DNA of 64,000 nt, taken from NCBI GenBank assembly GCA_038277395.1, contig CM076195.1:52833551-52897550 (forward strand), in the 5' to 3' direction. Of the stretch, positions 59,936 through 64,000 are shown piece by piece (the first letter of the stretch is position 1; each line of letters starts with the position of its first letter). The position numbers were made by a program, and so were the translations under genes. Below the pieces are notes generated by a model. The model worked only from the letters and a program-made list of their open reading frames with translations. It was not told where the DNA came from and ran no database searches. This DNA comes from Dryocosmus kuriphilus (lineage: Eukaryota; Arthropoda; Insecta; Hymenoptera; Cynipidae).

Positions 59936-61027
59936 CTATAAAAAACGCCTATCCGCCTTCTCTAGTCCTTCTTTGTTCTCATTCCATCTATGCCACTCCC
60001 CTTGTATACAGATCTTTTGATACCCTACCCTAACTGTCCTACCTTTATTCCTTTCTTCTTTGGCTATCTCTCTTATTTTTCTTTGAATCTCTCTTTCTTT
60101 ATATGTTAGATCATGATACAAGTACACTTTCCTTGGACCTAGCCTACTCTTAATTTTCATGACTTCTTGTTTCGCTTCCCAAGAGTCCATCTCTACGACT
60201 AAAACCCCTTTACCCTTTGTACCCTGTCTTCTCACTTTCTTTATTTTCTCTCCTGCCCCAAACTCCTTTTCTAAAAATTTCTCTACCGTTTTTCTCTCAT
60301 TTCCTTCTTGTGTCGTTATGCCTACCATTATGATGTTGTTTCTTCTGTCCCATCTTTCCCTTTTTTCGAATTCCCTTTCCACCCCACTTACTTTCTTTAC
60401 AATTCCCTCTAAACTCCCTACTTGTGACGACTCGATTTTCTTTTCCATTACCTCAACCTTCTTTCTCAGATCCGTTTGTCCCTTAGTGGCTTTCACCATA
60501 CCCTTCTCTACGACTTCTAATCTCTTTTTTACTTCACCTAACTCGCGATCCCATTTTGCTTCCATTCTAGCTAAGTCCTCCTTAATGCTTTTCCGTTCCT
60601 CTTTTCCCTCCTGTGGTATTCTTAGGATCAAATCCAGCTTCGTCTCCGTCGTTTCTTTGTCCATTGCTTCTGTCATCGTTTCTTTTCCTGCCTTATCACT
60701 ACTTCCCCCTACAATCTCCCTTAAGTTAGGCGAACTCTGCGTATTATTTCTTTTAGATTGTTTCTCATCAATCTCACCTCCTGCCTGTTCCTTCCTTTCT
60801 CTTTTCCGTTCTCTGGACCTCCCCCACACGTCTACTAGGGACGCCTGTTCCCCTAGACTCCGAGTCCTATTTCTTATCGGACCTGCGTCCGACTTCTCAG
60901 CGTGCCGGCTGCCTGACACACTGCTTCCCCTTCCCTTACGTACCACCAACGGTTTGCCACTCGGGACCACAAATTCCCCTTTCGACTCCTTCCTTTCCCC
61001 CAAGCCCTGTTTTACCGCCTTGCTCAT
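59936..61027 (-). CDS. LINE ORF1 protein, intact
   Basis: 363 codons, ATG at 61027. N-terminal 100 residues basic and low-complexity; about residues 130-225 form a Lys/Glu-rich coiled coil; then NNIIMVGI (RRM strand 1), GKGVLVVEMDSWEAKQEVM (later RRM strand and helix) and a basic C-terminal domain with KVYLYHDLTYKEREIQRK and VRVGYQKICIQGEWHRWN. This coiled coil-RRM-CTD layout is that of L1-type ORF1p, which binds the element RNA as a trimer. It ends at 59936-59938, just before ORF2. Confidence 0.85.
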   Translation of the reverse strand: MSKAVKQGLGERKESKGEFVVPSGKPLVVRKGRGSSVSGSRHAEKSDAGPIRNRTRSLGEQASLVDVWGRSRERKRERKEQAGGEIDEKQSKRNNTQSSPNLREIVGGSSDKAGKETMTEAMDKETTETKLDLILRIPQEGKEERKSIKEDLARMEAKWDRELGEVKKRLEVVEKGMVKATKGQTDLRKKVEVMEKKIESSQVGSLEGIVKKVSGVEREFEKRERWDRRNNIIMVGITTQEGNERKTVEKFLEKEFGAGEKIKKVRRQGTKGKGVLVVEMDSWEAKQEVMKIKSRLGPRKVYLYHDLTYKEREIQRKIREIAKEERNKGRTVRVGYQKICIQGEWHRWNENKEGLEKADRRFL

Positions 61028-61380
61028 ACACCCGCCTGATTATTATCCCCTCCGGCCAGATAGGTCTCGCTCTTACCAGCTCAGACCTACACTGCCTAGG
61101 AACGATATAACCCTACAATTCTAGTTCCGCGCACCTAATTCCCTAGTACGCATAAAACTTTTACGTCCAGCTAACATTACCTCCAAAATGACATCCCTTT
61201 TTTGGCCCTCTTTTTAACCTTTAATTCCCTTCCCCTGCTTCGAATTATTTGTTCTACAATTACCTTTTCACCTCCACTCCTGAACCCTACGGTAAATATA
61301 AATATCACTGTCCAAACATGCACCTTTCACTCAAACGTCCGTTCACTACTTTGCCTGCATGCAACCCCAAATGAGTTTAC

Positions 61381-62802
61381 GTTTCTTTTTTTTATTGAGA
61401 AAGGAAAGGAGGAGGTTTAGGAAAATTGGAGGCAGATCGTCTTTTAAAAGGGCTTGGACTTGTGGTTGAGTATATCTGTTTGGAATTTGAACTGAATCGA
61501 GGTGTTTAGTCAGAAAGTGTGTAGGTAGAGATATTTGCATTTTCTTCTTGAAATTTTGAAAGGAAAGTAACGAGATTTTCTGCGGGAGAGGATAATATTT
61601 TTTTTTGTTTTTTAGATGTAAAATCAATTTCCTGTCTTATTAGTGAAATTCGGACAGAAAAGGGTACCTTATGGCCATTATTTGCTATGGGAGCCAAGAA
61701 TATCCGGTGGTTCAAGTCGACCTTTGGTCAACACCAATAAATTGATGCGTTTCCGTGATTCTTCAGTATGGGATCAAATTTTGGGTGTGGAGGTTAGTCC
61801 CTTTGAATGAGGTTTTAAAAGAAGTGACACGTATTTTGGAAAGGCAAGAGGAAACATAAAGGGAGTGAGACCAGAGAAAAATAATCCTAGAAGAGCGTTT
61901 GATAACAGAGGCTTTCTCGGAGGACGAGAGTCGAGGTGTTGCAAATGAACCCATGGATTTGGGTGATTGGTTCGTGGAGCAACATGCGGAGAATGTTTTG
62001 ATTGAGGAGTATCATGTTCTTCCTGATGCGGATGTAAGTAAGAATGTTTTGTTATTTTAAAACTTATTGGGGATTAATTTCCGTGAAGGTTTTGAACTTT
62101 GAGGGAAAAATTTGTATATTAAAAGAAATGTGTATCGGGGGTTTTATTAATAATTTACTTATTTATTTATTTAGTAAGGAATAGATCTCGAATTTGTAGA
62201 TGAAAATGAGGGCTTACGTCCTAGGAATGAAGAGGATCCCATTTGTATTGACCACGTCTGTAAATGCAGTTTTTTTGTAGGTGTAAATTTGAGGTGAATT
62301 TAAATTTAAGTGCAACATATTTTGCTTGAATATGGGTTTTTTATTAAATATTTTCGTAGAATATAGGTTTTTTAATTTATCTTTTGTTATAATTGTATAA
62401 AAATATTGTGAGTGTAAGTTTGGTGTTTTTAATTATTGTTTTTATTCCCTCTTTCTTGATCATAATTATTAATGTTTTTTATTTATTATTCATTATTTAG
62501 GCTATTTCTGTGGTTGTGGTTCTTTTTTCTTTGCTGCCATAAAATGAGAAAGATAGTGTGTTAAATAAGGATTCTGTACTGTTTTGTCAATTTTACAAAA
62601 TTCAAACATTCATTGACAGGTTCAGATAAGTGTCTCAAAATCTTATGTCGGTCAAGATTCAATTAGTGTGCCAGTCGGAGCATTGTTTATGGCGCCTTAT
62701 TGATATCATGCGACTGCCGTGCCGGAGCACTTAAGAAAGAAAGAAAAAGACAGAAAAATGTATTTTTCGTCACTTTTCTGATGGAAATTGTTCAGAAATA
62801 AG
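61381..62802. other. Region between LINE and MULE; possible decayed exons
   Basis: No family recognised. On the plus strand 61872-62058 reads as an acidic open stretch (EPMDLGDWFVEQHAENVL) with a consensus donor GAT|GTAAGT at about 62034. A second acidic stretch at about 62180-62280 (DLEFVDENEGLRPRNEEDP) follows an acceptor-like TTATTTAG, but a TAA stands at the join. It could be a decayed two-exon gene or the 5' part of the downstream transposon. Confidence 0.3.
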
Positions 62803-62837
62803 TATATAAGAAGGTAAATGAATGAAAATCGTCATTC
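62803..62837 (+). promoter_or_regulatory. Core promoter of the MULE transposase gene
   Basis: TATATAAG at 62803-62810 and TCATTC at 62832-62837, a match to the TCAKTY initiator with +1 at 62834, 31 bp from the TATA box. The ATG follows at 62903. Confidence 0.6.
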
Positions 62838-62902
62838 TGCTTCACTTGGTGACTTGGAACACACTCAGTGGATTATTTTGAATTACACAGAGAAGTGAGA
62901 AG

Positions 62903-64000
62903 ATGTCTTCTGCCGAGCCTGAGCTGACTGCATTGGACACAACTTCGAAGAGAGGTAAAGTAGTTTTAATTGGGAATAATTTTAAATTTAACATTGACAA
63001 AAATCTGTCTTTTGGTGAAACTCGAGGTGTGCGGTTAGAACATGTAAAGCTTCTTTACATAGTTTAGAGGGACCTACGCGTGTGATTAAAAAGTTCAACA
63101 TTAATCATTCCCATTGTGCTGTACCAAACAATATTTTACAAAGGCAGGGAGTGTCAACTCGTGCAAAAGTAAAAGCTACAGAATATCCGTGCGAAAAACC
63201 TACTAAAATCCTGCATTCGTGTATAACTAAAATTGATAAAAATGTAGAAGTTAAAGATAAAGATTAATAAAAAAGTATATATATCGATCACGTAGGGCGA
63301 TTCAGCCAGTACTTCCTAAAGATATAGAAGAAACGCAAGGAGCTATATCCCAGTTAGACTTGAAAACAAAGTTTGAAGAGAATTTTTTACAAGTAAATGA
63401 TCCTAAATCAAAAATTGTAATTTTCTCAACAGAAAGAAATTAAAAGTTTTTAACAGAGTCTGAAATTTTATATCTTGACGGAACCTTCGACTACAGTGCA
63501 TTTTGTTACAAGCAGCTTTTCACTATTTTCGGGTATTTTAACGGTCATTACATCCCTGTCGCGTTTTGTTTATTACCGGATAAATGCAAAGTTACTTAAG
63601 AAAAATGTTTTTCTGCGCTTGCTCAAGCATGTCATGAAAAAGGTTTCCATCTAAAATCTAAAAAAAATCGTCGTGGATTTTGAAATAGGGATTCACACTG
63701 CTGCAAAAAACGTCTGGCCGGGCGTGCATATTATCGGTTGTAGGTTTCACCTGTCACAGTCCTGGTATCGAAAGATACAAGAATTAGGACTTACAGTGGA
63801 CTACAAGGACAAAAGTTCTGAAATCGTTAAGTGGTTACGCCTTTGCTTCGGCCTTATGCTTTTAAAGCCAGTAGATGTTCTTCCATGCTTTTTGAGCGAT
63901 ATTATGTTTATTGTGCTAAATGATGCTAGACTCTTCCAGTTCGCGAATTATTTATTTAGCACATACGTAGAAACAGCTTCCACGTTTCCGCCAACAATGT
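62903..64000 (+). pseudogene. MULE-type transposase with FLYWCH-like finger, cut by the window end
   Basis: ATG 62903. The first frame (to TAG 63065-63067) has GKVVLIGNNFKFNIDKN, the start of a FLYWCH-type finger. The Cys pair and NINHSHC (His pair, about 63100) lie in a shifted frame, so an indel near 63030 breaks it. Then the MULE transposase: LYLDGTFDYSAFCYKQLFTI (first Asp at 63477), GHYIPVAFCLLPDK, VVDFEIGIHTAAKNVWP (second Asp at 63676), GCRFHLSQSWYRKIQ, and TYVETASTFPP at the edge. Stops at about 63441 and 63597 and a frameshift in an A-run at about 63661. The family excises and integrates DNA by a DDE mechanism. The 3' end and terminal repeats are outside the window. Confidence 0.8.

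Larger units (their letters stand above)
56238..61368 (-). mobile_element. Full-length APE-type LINE (5.1 kb) with target-site duplication
   Basis: AAATGAGTTTAC is repeated exactly at 56226-56237 and 61369-61380 and bounds the element. Read on the minus strand it starts GGGGTTGCATGC, has an intact ORF1 and a lightly damaged ORF2 (endonuclease, RT, CCHC), and ends in an AT-rich tail (ATAAAACATC...). Being complete at the 5' end makes it the best copy of a LINE in the window. Clade not assigned. Confidence 0.9.

Overview
The window looks like AT-rich, intergenic DNA from an arthropod, most likely an insect. The LTR promoter and the transposase-gene promoter both have a TATA box about 30 bp upstream of an arthropod-type TCAKTY initiator. 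I found no rRNA, no true tRNA gene, no CRISPR array and no confidently recognisable host gene. Nearly everything that can be identified is a transposable element or a satellite, often nested.

Layout. 1-6392 and 22517-26105 are one tandem satellite with a unit of about 930-960 bp. Each unit is itself built from about four diverged ~155-bp monomers plus a (GACAAC)n block and a GC-rich block. An inverted partial copy follows at 26160-27330, then a GC-rich hairpin-bearing tail to 27980. The array is split by one very large (16.1 kb) envelope-bearing Gypsy-like LTR retrotransposon, 6393-22516, with 1363-bp LTRs. 27980-39200 is AT-rich and carries several small foldback/TIR elements and a hAT-like element (35567-37266). 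39200-44030 is a diverged satellite-related element split by a LINE (39723-43560). 44572-45258 is a long inverted repeat. 45300-46225 is a 5'-truncated LINE. 46889-48444 holds two TIR elements. 49382-52800 is a decayed Copia element on the minus strand with a tRNA-derived SINE inside it. 53113-54794 holds two more TIR elements. 56238-61368 is a full-length LINE on the minus strand with a 12-bp target-site duplication. From 62803 to the window end is the start of a MULE-type transposase gene.

The most interesting object is the LTR retrotransposon. Besides gag, protease, RT, RNase H, integrase and a baculovirus-F-like envelope gene it carries three unusual cargoes: (i) between RNase H and integrase, a long acidic linker followed by what reads as a macro domain of the TARG1/OARD1 type; (ii) between pol and env, a separate frame with a double-stranded-RNA-binding domain followed by a CCHC zinc knuckle, which the Gag lacks; (iii) between env and the 3' LTR, a 2.7-kb region whose minus strand holds long open stretches bounded by consensus splice sites, the last three in compatible phases, ending in a membrane segment. 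A TTTAAAC slippery heptamer in the gag 0 frame, followed 8 nt later by a hairpin, predicts -1 frameshifting into pol. This copy is dead: gag, pol and env contain several stops and frameshifts, and the LTRs differ by roughly 3.5% (hand count).

All domain calls are by eye from translated sequence. No database search was possible, so novelty is not established for any of them.
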